Origin: Lepeophtheirus salmonis
Taxonomy: Eukaryota; Arthropoda; Copepoda; Siphonostomatoida; Caligidae
Direction of reading: 5' to 3'
Assembly (NCBI RefSeq): GCF_016086655.4
Contig: NC_052131.2
Span: 6,183,940-6,247,939 of the forward strand
DNA length: 64,000 nt
This document shows positions 1 through 11,303 of this stretch, piece after piece (positions within the stretch are counted from its first letter, which is position 1; each line of letters begins with the position of its first letter). Position numbers and translations under genes: made by a program. The notes beneath the pieces are model-generated. The model saw nothing but the letters and a program-made list of their open reading frames with translations. It made no database searches and was not told the origin of the DNA.

Positions 1-404
1 AATATTAAAAATATATCTTAATATTGAGTTTCTTATATTGATTGTACAAAGTAGGTTGTATTGATAATAACATCGACGAGAATGTGTAACGGCCTTATTC
101 ATCAGTACACATTTAAGTTGTGTGTACAAATTTCCCTATAACAAAGGTCTTATATGCCATGAGTGGATAATGTTATTGTTGTGGATTTATTGATTGTATC
201 CCTTTTTTCATCTATACCATTGAGACTGAATTGAAGTGCTCTGGGCAATAATCAATCGTTTTCGATCACCAGAATTAAGAAACACATTTTTTTACTTCGG
301 ATATAAAAGTGATGCTATTTTTGAATTAATTAGGACAGAGCGTTACTATTCCGTTCAGACCATGAGCGAGACAAGTGGCATTCAACATCATTGGAAAATG
401 TTGT
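1..404. other. Gene-free stretch, nothing recognised
   Basis: AT-rich sequence with no open frame that resembles a known protein and no paired splice signals that I trust. It borders the transposase-like fragment that starts near 405. Confidence 0.5.
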
Positions 405-760
405 TTAACATTTTTGACTGCTTAATTTGATAAAATAAGCTGCACCATCGATAATCAAAACCTTTAGTCTCTCGCCATAGAAATCGGAGCCCAAAACGTT
501 ATTAAGACTTTTGACTTCAATGCCTGTAATTTTTCTATAGCCAGCCTTCTTTTCATCTTCCAAATTTATTAAATAAGGTGAACCTATCAACCTGCAGTCA
601 TGGATCGTAGTTTCGTCTAAGAAAAAAGATTATCATTTCCTACAATTCTTTCTTAATCTTTGAAAATACTACTTTACTTTTGGACTTCATTGACTTTGTG
701 ATGGGGTAGCGAGAAGGCATGGCTTTCCCATTATAAAGCATGAATTACTATACTATATAG
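405..760 (-). pseudogene. Transposase-like remnant (possibly hAT family)
   Basis: Read on the minus strand, an open stretch (590 down to 405) contains SPYLINLEDEKKAGYRKI and KVLIIDGAAYFIKL. Just upstream in another frame lies FLDETTIHDC. The order 'sLDETTD... then hhTDxAxYMhKA' is what arthropod hAT-like transposases show around their first catalytic Asp and second conserved block. The frame breaks several times and no ends can be seen, so it is a dead fragment. The hAT assignment is inference from motif shape; a different DDE family is possible. Confidence 0.4.
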
Positions 761-1349
761 ATCATCACTATCTACGCAACCTCTGAAGCTCATCTTTTCA
801 GTTAGTTATTAAATGGATATTGTTAATTACCGCTGTGATATTTAGGACTTTTAAAAATGCCATTAATTACATGTATATGACTCTTAAAAAGTAAAGGAGT
901 CAGTTCCTGAACAGCAACAAGTCTTCCGGAGTCCTTATTTCTTCTTCTAATCACGAGACAGATAAGTATTTACTCCATTGTCGTCATATGGGATTCAAGA
1001 TGTCAAATTCTTTACTTTGAGACAGACCGTATACTTCCTCATAGTGGTAGAGAATATCCCCCTCCTTCCGGAAGCACTTTAATGAGAGGAAGATGAAAAA
1101 TACCAATCTGATCCCTCATTAATTGGGATGGGCTTATCCGACCTTAAAATTTATCAAGGAGGGATGTAATAATCTATGTTGCTGGATCATTAGTACACGA
1201 GTTTTACTAATTTATATACTACAACGTCAACATATAGGATTATACCTACGACATCTTTACAAATGATCAAACATGTTGAGGTATCAGTATAAGTTTACGG
1301 AGATATATCAAATTGTATCCATATATAGCCTTATAAAGTTATAGGGATT
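761..1349. other. Gene-free stretch, nothing recognised
   Basis: A somewhat GC-richer part (about 930-1150) has no sustained open frame and no match to the other repeats in the window. I see nothing to annotate. Confidence 0.4.
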
Positions 1350-1350
1350 A

Positions 1351-1420
1351 CAGGGGTGTCTACAAGGGTGGACTCCCCCCCCCCCCTCCAATAAAATATA
1401 TAGTCCTGCGGACGCCCCTG
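1351..1420. repeat. Short deletion copy of the GGGCGTCC-ended element
   Basis: A 70-base unit. It begins CAGGGGTGTCTACAAGG and ends CCTGCGGACGCCCCTG, whose reverse complement is CAGGGGCGTCCGCAGG, so the ends are imperfect inverted repeats. Between them lie a run of C and 'AATAAAATATATAG'. The same ends bound the longer copies at 42971-43331 and 56838-57080, so this looks like a copy that kept little more than its termini. Confidence 0.6.
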
Positions 1421-1421
1421 T

Positions 1422-3375
1422 TTTTTTGGATCTGGATGAATACTGAATACAATGCATTTGTTTTTTGACGACCTAGATAATATTGAATCCGATTCTCTAC
1501 TATAATAATTTTGTAATTAATAATCTAATATAATTTTAATATTTAGAGGTCATGGCAGTTTAATAGTGTAATCTCCGTATCGTCAATTTTTCCATGCCTT
1601 TATTGAGAGTTTTACCATTTTAAGGCACAAATAATCTAAGAACGGATCCTGTTCCTCAAATTTGAACATTTGATATGTAGTTCAAACTCATTCAAAACTG
1701 AATAAGAAAATGAATTAATATTGTAATTATTCTTGGCTATACAATATCGGTTGGTAAGTTATGATAACAAGTCTTTGTTGAACTAAGACTAGAGTTTAGG
1801 ATCGACTTCAAAGTAGTTCTTGCCAATGTTTTTACTAGTTACGGAGTTGGATTTGTGTTACTTCCTTTCTATCCCTCTCAGAGTTGCTCACAGCTAATCT
1901 AATAAAACGTCATGACAGCTAAGCTGATCTCCTCAAACACATTCTTCCATTGTCAGGGTTACTATGTTAATTTCGGTTTCTTTATTTTTAGCATACCGGT
2001 TGATAGCATTATTTTCATCTTTGGTTATGTATCTCACTTAATTCCAAAGTTATGGTTGATTATGCATTTTTTTATGTTTTGTGTTTCCTTGACCTTAACC
2101 TCTCAAAAATTAATGGTCTCTCACTTTGATATTATATAATCTTCCTACCAAGTTTGATCAAAATCGATCTGTAACTTTAGATGTAATCCTGGTTACTTAA
2201 AAAAAAAAAAGACAGTGGTAATAAGCCAAACACGTTAGCTGACTTATAATGATATAAGTTATATCACACCAGCGGCAACTATACATATGACTAAAAACAA
2301 TTTATTTATAACATTATTATTTTCTGTGCTATAAAAATGAAGATTAGTTTTTCTAATATTAGAAACTTTTAGCAGGTAAATATATATCAAACATTTAAGG
2401 TTTTAAAGTGACAAAATTTATATTTTTTTTCAAAGTCGGATGACAATGCCTTTATTGCTTTCCAAAGACTTTGTTTTTGTGACCAAATTTTTAAATTGAA
2501 TTCCTCAATGAGTAGATCAAGTGTCTCCAAGTGGTTATACTTACATTCTGAAGATTTTTCTCATTCTAAATCTTTAATTACTCTAAAACAAAGGTACATT
2601 TATAGAAATTATTTTCTTAATATAAAATCTTAGTCTTATAAGTATAGAAAATTCATTATATGATTGGTAAACCAGAGTTTTAAGAATATAATATTAATGA
2701 CCATTTTGATTACAAATGTGAACAGTAGACCAAATTTTTAATTCTTTTCCTGCATATGTTGTTATTCATTGTTAATACTCAATAGGCAGTATAAACACTT
2801 GATCAATAACAATAAACACCATTTCTATTTACATTCAAAATTAGTCTAGAATGTTTCTACTAAAAAGTTAAATAATCTACGTAGACATTAATAATAATTT
2901 GAAACAATTTGTTCATTTTCTGAAAAGTTTCAGTTCGTTGTTCATTCGCTTACATTTTTTCCGTTCATTCGTTCGTTTTTGAACTGTGACAAAACAAACA
3001 AACATGAATGAATAAATTTTTGTGGCAAGGATAAAACAATGTTCTAGTAGCATTGGGATAAAAAATTATGTACCCACGACATGGCAACAAATCCAGTAAA
3101 GTCAGAGCTTGTCAACATAAATGTGAACTTTGCCTTTAAAACGTAGATATGTACTCCATTTTTTCAAATTTTAATATAATATGTAGCATAGTTAACAGAG
3201 GAGCCAAATAGTTGAAGTTGTATTTGCGGGCGCGCTTGCCCAAAACACGATTAACAGAACCCTAAATATGCTGGGCATTACCTACACACGCTCGTTGCCG
3301 AGCCTAATATAAAGTGACATTCTTTATTTTTTAAATTTTACATATGTGGCCCGTCAAAACAAGATCAAGCTAGAA
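1422..3375. other. Gene-free stretch with mosaic repeat D
   Basis: The only structure I recognise is about 1788-2160. Its blocks recur near 52905-53170 and 55125-55235 ('GAGGATCGAC', 'GACAGCTAAG', 'CATTCTTC...TTGTCAGGGTTAC', 'GGAGTTGGATTTGT'), in a different order. The block around 2095-2180 ('TCTCAAAAATTAATGG') also resembles 42785-42880. These look like dispersed repeat pieces. No gene is visible. Confidence 0.4.
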
Positions 3376-3600
3376 TGAATTTACGTTTATATTCATCCAC
3401 AAATTATTGTCAATTTCTATCAACAAATTATTCATATTAAATACAAATTGTACTTGAAGTAGCCTATATTGATACTACACAATAAAGGAATTAAAAATTT
3501 AAAAGATTTTATTTAAAAGACCATATCGGGACAATGTGCGTCTTTTGAATACAATAAAGGTTCTAAACTATGTAGAATACAAAGCTACCATTTACCCATT
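3376..3600. repeat. Dispersed repeat H, copy 1
   Basis: Shares a diverged but collinear block with 32640-32900 and 49075-49290. The shared pieces are 'ATTGTCAATTTCTATCAA', 'ACTTGAAGTAG', 'GACCATATCGGGAC' and 'AGGTTCTAAACTAT'. A shorter relative lies at about 26225-26275. There are no obvious terminal repeats. It is probably a fossil transposon. Confidence 0.5.
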
Positions 3601-6600
3601 TACAAAGCATATAATTGAGCAATGTGTTTATTAAATATTTGGATTTTTGGTTAAGATTTTTTTTATGTTGACATATCAAATATGTACCTCCCTTTTCTTT
3701 TTTAAGGCACTATGCTTCAGCAACACACGTTCTTCAAAATGTGTCCTTCACATTCAGAGACAAACAACCTTAGCTTGATTTTAATATAGATTGTATTAAA
3801 ATCCTTGTTATAGTTTTTTTCTCTTAGTATATCTCTTTTTGTATATATTTGCGTTCTGGGGCCACTTAAGGTTCATTATGAATAAGACTTGACAGGTTAA
3901 ATTTATAAGATATGTTTGCTGAAATGTTATCAATCTCCTGATAATAATGATTTCTGTAAATACCAATTATTACAATTACTAAAAAAGAAAACTTTGAAAA
4001 AAACACAGATATGAAAAATAAAATTATCATGATTATTATCATTCGGATTAATCGTCCCATCACTACTAGAAAGCTGTGACCCAATAATTTACTGGACTGG
4101 AGACCATTTTTTAACCATTTTCTCTTCTAAATATTGTATGTTATTATGCTTCATATAATGAAAACTCATTAATTAACTAAGCTTCTTTTATTTAAAAAAA
4201 GAGATACATTTATAATAAGTTTCTTTGATTTCCAAATATAACAAATATATATTCAAAGAGCATTTTCATTGACGTTATACATTACATCATAATTGAAGGA
4301 GATGTCATCTTAGGCGCTCAAAGTTGATATTGTTTCTTCAATATTTCCAATACATCTTGATGAAACTTCATCAAATGGCTTTAAGAATATAATAAAACTG
4401 AACACTTGCGTTGAGTACTAATTAATCCAGTATATTTGAATTAAATCTATGTAATACATATATAATAACAATTCCAATGAAATTGCTTTTATAAAAAAAC
4501 TGGACGTAATTAGTTCAGTCGAATAAAAATCATAGCGGTCTAGGATTTTCAGACGAAACCCAATATTAGTTTGTATATATTTTAAATTTTGACCATTCAA
4601 ATTAATCACACACAACCTTTGAAAGTAAAATAAAGATATATTGATCATTTCTCATGTTATTAATTAAAAGGTCATATAATGATTGATTAAAAAAAGAACG
4701 TTCGCTCATAGAGGGAGCAATAATCAATTCGTAAATAAATCAGAAAGAGAAGCATCTCTAACAAATGGTGTTGGATTGATCCATAGAGAATATATTACAG
4801 AGTGACAAAGTTTTAGTTGATGGAGCTGCAGTAGTGGATTATGAGTCAGCTGTTGTCGGGAGTATAGTTTTGTTATGAATTGAATCTTGTTAGCTATTAA
4901 TACTGATCGCTTATTGGTTATTAGTGACAACTAAAATGTTTAAATATCGCATGGATGGTTAACGCTGTATAGAAGTTGTAGCACATACAAAAATTTATGA
5001 TTTGTTTGAATTAAAAAAGATTATATTATTATGTCCATAGAAATAAAGGATGAAATATCACATAGATGGTTAATGCTAGCTTTATACAATTTCGTCAAAT
5101 GATAGATGAAATATTTTGACTTAGCAATTTATGTTTAAAAGTAAAATATTTTTGCAAAACATGCGAATATTATACTTATTTATGATTTTACCATTAAAAA
5201 TATTACCCTTATTTTAGAAAAAAAGCTAAAAGCAACACAACTATGAGTCATTTTGGACACTAATTAAAATTATTCAATTCAATCACGGTTGGATAAAGGA
5301 CTTCTTTTTTAATATCTGGGCAATAAATAATTAAATATTGAATAGATAATAATAGTAAACATTAGTGATCATTGCAGCCACGAGCTTTTCATTCAAAGTT
5401 ATAATACGTCATCACTCATATTTACGTCATACATAAAGTTATCGTATTATTATAAACGAATTAAGTTAGTAGGATCACTTCATGTTTTCTTTCCTTATAA
5501 ATTTGATTAATTTACTGCCCCCGACAATACCTGACATGAAATGCTGCGACAACAGCGCCCTTAAGCAATCTATAGTTATCTATAGATCGGTCCTAGAACT
5601 GATTTCCTTATTAGACTTACAACCCCCCTTCCCCCCCAGTCTTTTTTTATTGGTACTCTCTTTACCATTCAACGGTCCTTAAGACCGATACATACGTCAC
5701 CCCTTCAGTCCTACGATCCTACCTATTTCTTTAAATTTCTTCACTCCTGGCTAGAATTGAACAATATAAAACACGTCGTTCACTTTATTGTATCACGCAA
5801 CCTTTCTCCAAAAAGAAACAGAAAAATACCCCCAAATCATGTAACTTTTATGTACTCCCAGACCGTCACTGTCATATTATTTCTTCATAAAGTTTAAAAA
5901 CATATTATTAAAATCTACATGGTACTTCATTATTATATTGCTTCGTAATATTTTATTATAAGAGTAGCCATACATTTGTAGCCAGTGGTATTTGTGTATG
6001 ATAGACAAAATTTCTTCATATAAATAATAAAATAGCCACTATATATATTATATAAACGATGAGGTATCAACAAGAAATGGTATTCCTGTCCTTTTGGAAA
6101 CGGAGAATATAATAACTTATTACTTATGAAATAACTTGACGTATCAAGGGAGACGAGTGAATCAACAGGCGACAACAAAATACAGGGAAGTATTTTTATA
6201 TTAAGAAAGTAACGCCCTGAAAAACAAAGAAAATAATGTATGATTGCCAGAACATATAATAATAAGTTGTAGCAACACACTTCGTTTGAACCAATAATAT
6301 CTAAGCAAGAGTGAAATGCATTTTTTATTTTTGAGATTTGATTAATAAACTAACATGTGTCTTAAATAGGGCAATGATAATTGTACTTAGCCGGGCATAG
6401 TTTTAAACCATAGATTTAGGTGTTTTTTTTGGTGCAATTTACTCTGTTATTAAAATTTTTGATTTAACGAAGATGAAGATTAGTTTTATTATTCATTTTT
6501 AGAAGACATAATCTTACTAACTCTCTAATTCTTTATTTATGGAAACAGTTGAAAAACGGGACAGCTGCAATGGTCTCTTCTTCTAGAACATCAAAAAAGC

Positions 6601-6866
6601 TACTGGTATAAAATTTATAGCAAAATATTGCAGATTATTGTGAAAAAATTAAGAATATTTATCAACTTTTCTTCAAGATATTCGTTTAAAACTGTTTTGA
6701 GATGTCAAAGTAGTTTTTTGAAGGATCATTATTTTTCTAATAATGTATTGAATTTTTCATTACTTTTACTGTAACGGATATTTTTTGATTTATTTATTCT
6801 TTTGCTGTCCGTTGAAATAGTTTTATAAAAATTCAAAACTCACTCAGTGAAGAGATTTTTGAGATA
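3601..6866. other. Gene-free stretch
   Basis: Contains an end fragment of repeat G at 4041-4068, repeat C at 4255-4410 and a GC-richer patch at about 5570-5700 with 'ATCGGTCC' and 'CGGTCCTTAAGACCG'. That patch resembles 35340-35410. A 115-codon minus-strand open frame at 5933-6280 is Ile/Tyr/Leu-rich with no domain I recognise and is probably chance. Confidence 0.4.
4255..4410. repeat. Dispersed repeat C, copy 1
   Basis: Matches 30495-30680 in the same orientation. Shared landmarks are 'GAAGGAGATGTCATCTTAGG' against 'GAAGGAGACGTCCTCTTAGG', then 'CTTGATGAAACTTCATCAA' against 'CTTCATGAAACTTCATCAA' and 'TGGCTTTAAGAAT'. The family is unknown. Confidence 0.55.
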
Positions 6867-7035
6867 TTATAAAGGGACTCCTGAGGGTACCGCAAGATCT
6901 AATTCAAGGCCTCGAAGGTTGGACGAAATGGTTGCTGCCGTGAAAGAGTCTGTCGAGGACAAGAGGGGCAAGATCACCGTCAGCGGCCTCTCCAGGGAGT
7001 TCAACGTCAGCAGAAAGACCATAGGTGACTTATGA
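6867..7035 (+). pseudogene. Tc1/mariner transposase N-terminal fragment
   Basis: An island of high GC in AT-rich DNA encodes YKGTPEGTARSNSRPRR, then a second helix-turn-helix, VSGLSREFNVSRKTI, in one frame with a stop at 7033-7035. It is nearly identical to the minus-strand coding part of the 8638-9161 element but keeps four codons (RGKI) that the other copy lacks. There are no terminal repeats beside it and no catalytic domain. Helix-turn-helix pairs of this kind bind the transposon ends. The near identity suggests recent activity of the family. Confidence 0.75.
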
Positions 7036-8637
7036 AAGTGTTGTCATTTTCCTCGCATTCTTTATTATTTGACTAGTAGTAATATCCAGTATTGCTCGGA
7101 GTAATTAGGCGTTGCCTAAAAGACAAATTTTGCTTTGATAATATAGAATATAACTCCGTAAGAAATCATCAGTGTTACTCTACGTTTTTCATGAGCACAC
7201 TCCCACGTAACGACTGAGTACTTATATTAATTTATGTGACGTGTTTACCCTCAAGAATAAAAGAATACTAATTAAAGTTTGAGATACTTTAGCCTCTGAA
7301 ACGCTCACTAACAAAAACAAACAAACCAGTGATCCCTGTATGCTAAATACAAAACGCCTGCTGGAGTAAATGTGCGTTTACAATACGACGTAAGAAAAGG
7401 GGGCATCAAACTCAAGGAAAACTTGTTTGGGATCTAATAAAGAAGCGGGTCACTCCTCCAATCTACTCAACAATTTATCAGTTATCCAATTAAGGTTGTT
7501 CTTAGACCAAGAGCTTACTTTTTATCATTATCAAAATCATAGGAAGTTTCTAGTGTCAAAGTTTGTCTATATTGTGAGGTCAAATAAAGTTATGATTATT
7601 GATCATAAATTTTTTGAATCCATACGTCTTGAAGCTATGTGCCTCTGAATAAAAAGCACCTATTTTCTACTTAAAACAATTAGAGTTAAAACTATGATGC
7701 AGACATTTTAAAAATAGTTTTAAAATTTTTTAACATTTGGCTTTAAAATATATTAATATAATTTGTCCCTATCTTCAACACCGAGGACTTAAAACAGCTT
7801 TGAACCGTAAAAATAGCCAAAAATAACAAAAAAATGGATAGCCTTTTTCTGAAGGACACGAAGCTATGAGAGAAAAAATAAGCCATATTTGGAATAAGGG
7901 ATCAAACTGTACTAAGTTGAGCATATGCTGTTCTTGTTCATTAAAAAAAAAAGTGTAATTTTGTTGGATAGGGCTTTTTTTTACTTTATAGAAGTTTTAT
8001 TGAAGTCATATACTTGTTCCTTTGTTCCCTGGCTTGTCTCCAAATCATGGCCAATGCCAATAAGTAAGATTTATATGAAGATTTCCCCTCAGCACAAACC
8101 AGGTTGTGTGATTCCAATCTCCTTGCTTTATCCCTCTTTATTATAATCCCAGGTCACGTCAACTTAGATCTTGAAGTTAAATGGACGCACAAACACTCTT
8201 TCCTTTCTTTTTTGTAGATATACATTTGTGCAAAGTATGATCTACTCTCCCAATATTTTCCAGTGCAACGGTACTCAAGTCGATGTTATGTAGATGTTTG
8301 CATTTCCCGTGTAGAAATGATCTTTTTTGGCAAAAAGAAGTATGACTATCCTAAATTTATCTGCGTTCCTTATATAAGAGAGTTTCTTGATAATAAGCGA
8401 TGAATGGCTCAAATCCCCCCCAAAAAAAAGATCACCAATTTGTGACATCTGTACATATCAACTGCAACAGTACCGTTGCTTCTTACGTCGTATTGTAAAT
8501 CCACCTTAAATCGATTTTTACATATTCAAATCTTAACATATACTAAAAATGCATAGGAATTATGATTAAAGTTGACATTTTTTTAAGAAAAAAAAGGTAC
8601 ACAAAGAGAAACTACATAATTAAGACCCTTGTTAATA
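7036..8637. other. Gene-free stretch with a 20-bp inverted pair
   Basis: TTTACAATACGACGTAAGAA (7377-7396) recurs exactly in reverse complement at 8480-8499. The flanks do not match beyond this, so a bounded element is uncertain. Open frames inside (7427-7648, 7925-8146) show no recognisable protein features. Confidence 0.4.
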
Positions 8638-9161
8638 CAGGTGTGCGCGTCTAAAACTGAACTCTCCTTTAATTTTTCGGCTTGAGGGTTTGACGAGGGG
8701 TTCTCTTGTAGACCTGAAGGCCAAGATCTTTCTGAACTAGCCGGTCCATGGTCCTTCTGCTGACGTTGAACTCCCTGGAGAGGCCGCTGACGGTGACCTT
8801 GTCCTCGACAGACTCTTTCACGGCAGCAACCATTTCGTCCGACCTTCGAGGCCTTGAATTAGATCTTGCGGTCCCCTCAGGAGTCCCTTTGGCTTCCACG
8901 CTCTAAACAGTGCTGTGCGGCTGCAGTTCAGAACCTTGGCAATTTCAGTGGTAGTTTTTCCCCGCGTGGAAAGTTCCAAAATTACGACTCGATATTATCA
9001 GCTGTTGTTTCACTGTTGCTATTTAGATTTTGTTGGAGTTTTGTTTATAACTAGTCAAGACCCTTGTCTCGAAGTATAAATCGGTTTCAACTCAATAAAA
9101 TCACGAATATGTGCATGGCGTAAAATTTAAAGGAGTGTTCAGTTTTAGACGCGCACACCTG
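8638..9161 (-). mobile_element. Internally deleted Tc1/mariner element with intact ends
   Basis: A 524-base element flanked by TA on both sides (8636-8637 and 9162-9163). Its 35-base terminal inverted repeats (8638-8672 and 9127-9161, starting CAGGTGTGCGCGTC) differ at one position. The inside reads as a transposase N-terminus on the minus strand. A first helix-turn-helix (TTTEIAKVLNCSRTALFRAW) lies in one frame; then, after what looks like a small deletion at WK/PK, the second one follows in another frame. The catalytic DDE domain is absent, as coding sequence meets the left inverted repeat right after LKPKN. It is non-autonomous, but the ends could be mobilised by a full-length relative. 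Confidence 0.9.
8669..8899 (-). pseudogene. Transposase DNA-binding remnant inside the 524-bp element
   Basis: 76 codons, the longest intact frame of the element. It starts at an alternative codon and carries GTPEGTARSNSRPRR followed by the helix-turn-helix VSGLSREFNVSRRTMDRLV and DLGLQVYKRTPRQTLKPKN, then stops. Compared with the copy at 6867 it lacks four residues (RGKI) without losing frame. If translated it would be a bare DNA-binding fragment; expression cannot be judged from sequence. Confidence 0.6.
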
Positions 9162-9600
9162 TATCAACTGCCTGTTATTATTTTTTTGGGGGTGTTAAAT
9201 GAGTCATTGTTATAAAAAGGACCACTATATACAGTCCACCCTGTGACCGTTTTTCATAAATACATTCATGCAACAAATTTTGTTTTATTAATATACATCT
9301 AATTACAGCTCATATTAAGCATGTTTTTTTTTTTTAGCCAGAGGAGGGCCCTGAAGAGTTTTTTGAGAGATAATTTTATTATATAAATCTCATTATAACT
9401 CAATCTACTTTAATACATTGAAATTTAATTATTCAACATCATAAAAAGTATTGTTGTTTATTCATAAATTTATAGTTTTTCTCAAAGAGTTGAATTTTTT
9501 TAATTTTACAGGAGAAATTTATCGATGTTAAGAGGTAATTTGAAAAAAAAAAAATCTTGATAATGAATTTTGTTGATTTAAAAGGAAATAAATAAATCAT
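9162..9600. other. Gene-free stretch, nothing recognised
   Basis: AT-rich filler. No repeat pairing, open frame or splice signals that I would defend. Confidence 0.4.
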
Positions 9601-9609
9601 AATGTTTGT

Positions 9610-9668
9610 ATATGTTGTGTAGAAGTTGCAACTTGTACAAGCAAATTGTACAAGTTGTAACCAAAAAA
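9610..9668. repeat. ACAAGTTGCAACTTGT palindromic motif, copy 1
   Basis: AGTTGCAACTTGTACAA, then GCAAA, then TTGTACAAGTTGT can fold as a perfect 11-bp stem (AACTTGTACAA against TTGTACAAGTT) with a tiny loop. The flank to about 9705 resembles 55600-55645, so the motif travels as part of a larger dispersed repeat. Confidence 0.55.
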
Positions 9669-9727
9669 TGAGTTGAATAATTTTAAATGAAGGATTTATA
9701 GTTCTTGGGATTTGGATAGTTAATGGT

Positions 9728-10215
9728 TAGTGATGGGACGATTGGGAATTGGAGAGTCGGGTGTCTTTTCTGGAATCGGAATCGGGATGGGAGTCGGGAA
9801 AATAATGTTTAATTTGCGATTCCGATTTGTTTTTTATTTTATTCCGACTGGTATTTAACTATTTATTACTTTCCTAAGTTATGAAAAAAAAAAAAAAAAA
9901 AAAATTGCCCTTCCAAAATTAAGGAACTTTTCCATTTCACAAGAAAATTTGATATTTTTAATTTCTTTTCAAAATATTTAATATTTTAAATTTAATTAAT
10001 TTTTTCAAATTTTTTTCCAAAACAATTAACATTTTGAAAATAACTAATCCGAAAAATTTAGTATTTGAATTTTTTTTTTCAAAAAATTTTATAATAGAAA
10101 TTTAATTCTTGAAAAATTTTTTTTTTTGAAAACAGCTGGAGATTTTTGAAATTTTTTCCCAAAAGTTTCAATTTTTGGATTTTTATTCAAAAAAATTCCA
10201 AAAACCAAGCCCCTA
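9728..10215 (+). repeat. Dispersed repeat G, copy 1 (TAGTGATGGGA end)
   Basis: Starts TAGTGATGGGACGATT, runs through GGAATCGGAATCGGGATGGG and TTTAACTATTTATTACTTTC, then poly-A and degenerate AT-rich units. The whole order recurs in reverse at 62650-62990, and an end fragment lies at 4041-4068. The poly-A and the repeated AAAATTT units link it to the internal part of the GGGCGTCC-ended family. It encodes nothing I can see. Confidence 0.6.
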
Positions 10216-10342
10216 CTCTTAAAAAAAAGAAGATATAATTCATTCAGAACTATTTTTATAAAAAATACTAAAATATAAGTATTCTGTAGCACATTATCAA
10301 GTTCATATGCTCATATTTATATTACTCATAAATGCATCTTAC

Positions 10343-10418
10343 CTAAAGGACTCCAGGGAAAGAGTGGACACTCAGTAGAAGAAGAGCAGGGATTTTCCTT
10401 CTCTTTGCTGATTGGCTC
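10343..10418 (-). promoter_or_regulatory. Possible CCAAT-box promoter and 5' exon
   Basis: On the minus strand a consensus-like CCAAT box (AGCCAATCAGC, 10408-10418) is followed by about 65 GC-richer bases ending in TTTAG and a strong splice donor, GTAAGAT, at 10342-10336. No ATG lies between, so it would be an untranslated first exon. A downstream exon would have to lie to the left; none is convincing, so this stays tentative. Confidence 0.2.
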
Positions 10419-11253
10419 TAATTGTCAGCTCCCAAAAAATCTATTTTAAAGGTCTTGAAGGCAATTCATGTACTACTTTGTGGACTTAATTTAATTATTT
10501 ATCATAATTAGCCAATACTTATTAATTACAATATATTTTTCATAATAGTAACGTGTTTTGTAATAATAGATCAACCTTGAGTAAAAAGTCTCGAGGATTT
10601 TCCCTCATGAAAAGATTTAATATTCTAAACGACACTAATCAAAGAAAGTTGTGGATCATTGCCATCAAATGTGTGAATTAGACTCCTGCCAAAGACTTAA
10701 GAGATTGCCAAGTAATATAATCAACTATTTTCTACTATTTGAGGGATATGAAAATTAAATTAATGGGCTATTTTATAAGGATATTACTAGGCTCCATATT
10801 CTAATTATTCATACTTAAATAATTCGCTTAGGCTCACTGTGGATCCAAAAGGTCGGTGGCGTTTACTAGATAATTCAATTCCTACTTTATTTAAATATTC
10901 TAATAAAAAAAAAACAAACTTTATATTTATTTTTTAATAAAATTTTTTTAATTGAATTCTTTAATAAAGATAATAAAACAAAATATTAACAATTATTTTA
11001 TAAAAAAAAATAACTATTTTAAATCATGAATCATGAGTGAATAACAACCATATATCAGTCGGTGCAATAGCTGTAGATGAAAACCTTAATTTTTTCCTTA
11101 TATTTTTGTTGTTGTAGATTTTATGTCTGTTCGCTCTTTCCCTTGGGTCATTTAATCATCCCATATAGTTTTAACGCATCAAAATGAAATGATAGTATGA
11201 ATTAATAAATTACAACAAGAATGTTTTAATTAAATAATGTGTTTTAGACGAAG

Positions 11254-11303
11254 AAATTCCAACTTGTACAATATACTTGAACAAGTTGGAACTTGTACAC
11301 AAC
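11254..11303. repeat. ACAAGTTG palindromic motif, copy 2
   Basis: CCAACTTGT and ACAAGTTGG pair as a perfect 9-bp stem around a 13-base loop, followed by a second AACTTGTAC. Same motif family as at 9610, 22926, 43661, 55570 and 58167. Confidence 0.5.

Noticed and set aside
3225..3300. GC-rich GCGGGCGCGCTTGCCC patch as promoter or exon
   Set aside because: No splice signals, frame or matching copy; too little to call.
5933..6280. 115-codon minus-strand open frame
   Set aside because: Ile/Leu/Tyr-rich composition expected from AT-rich DNA; no motif, no splice context, no repeat partner.
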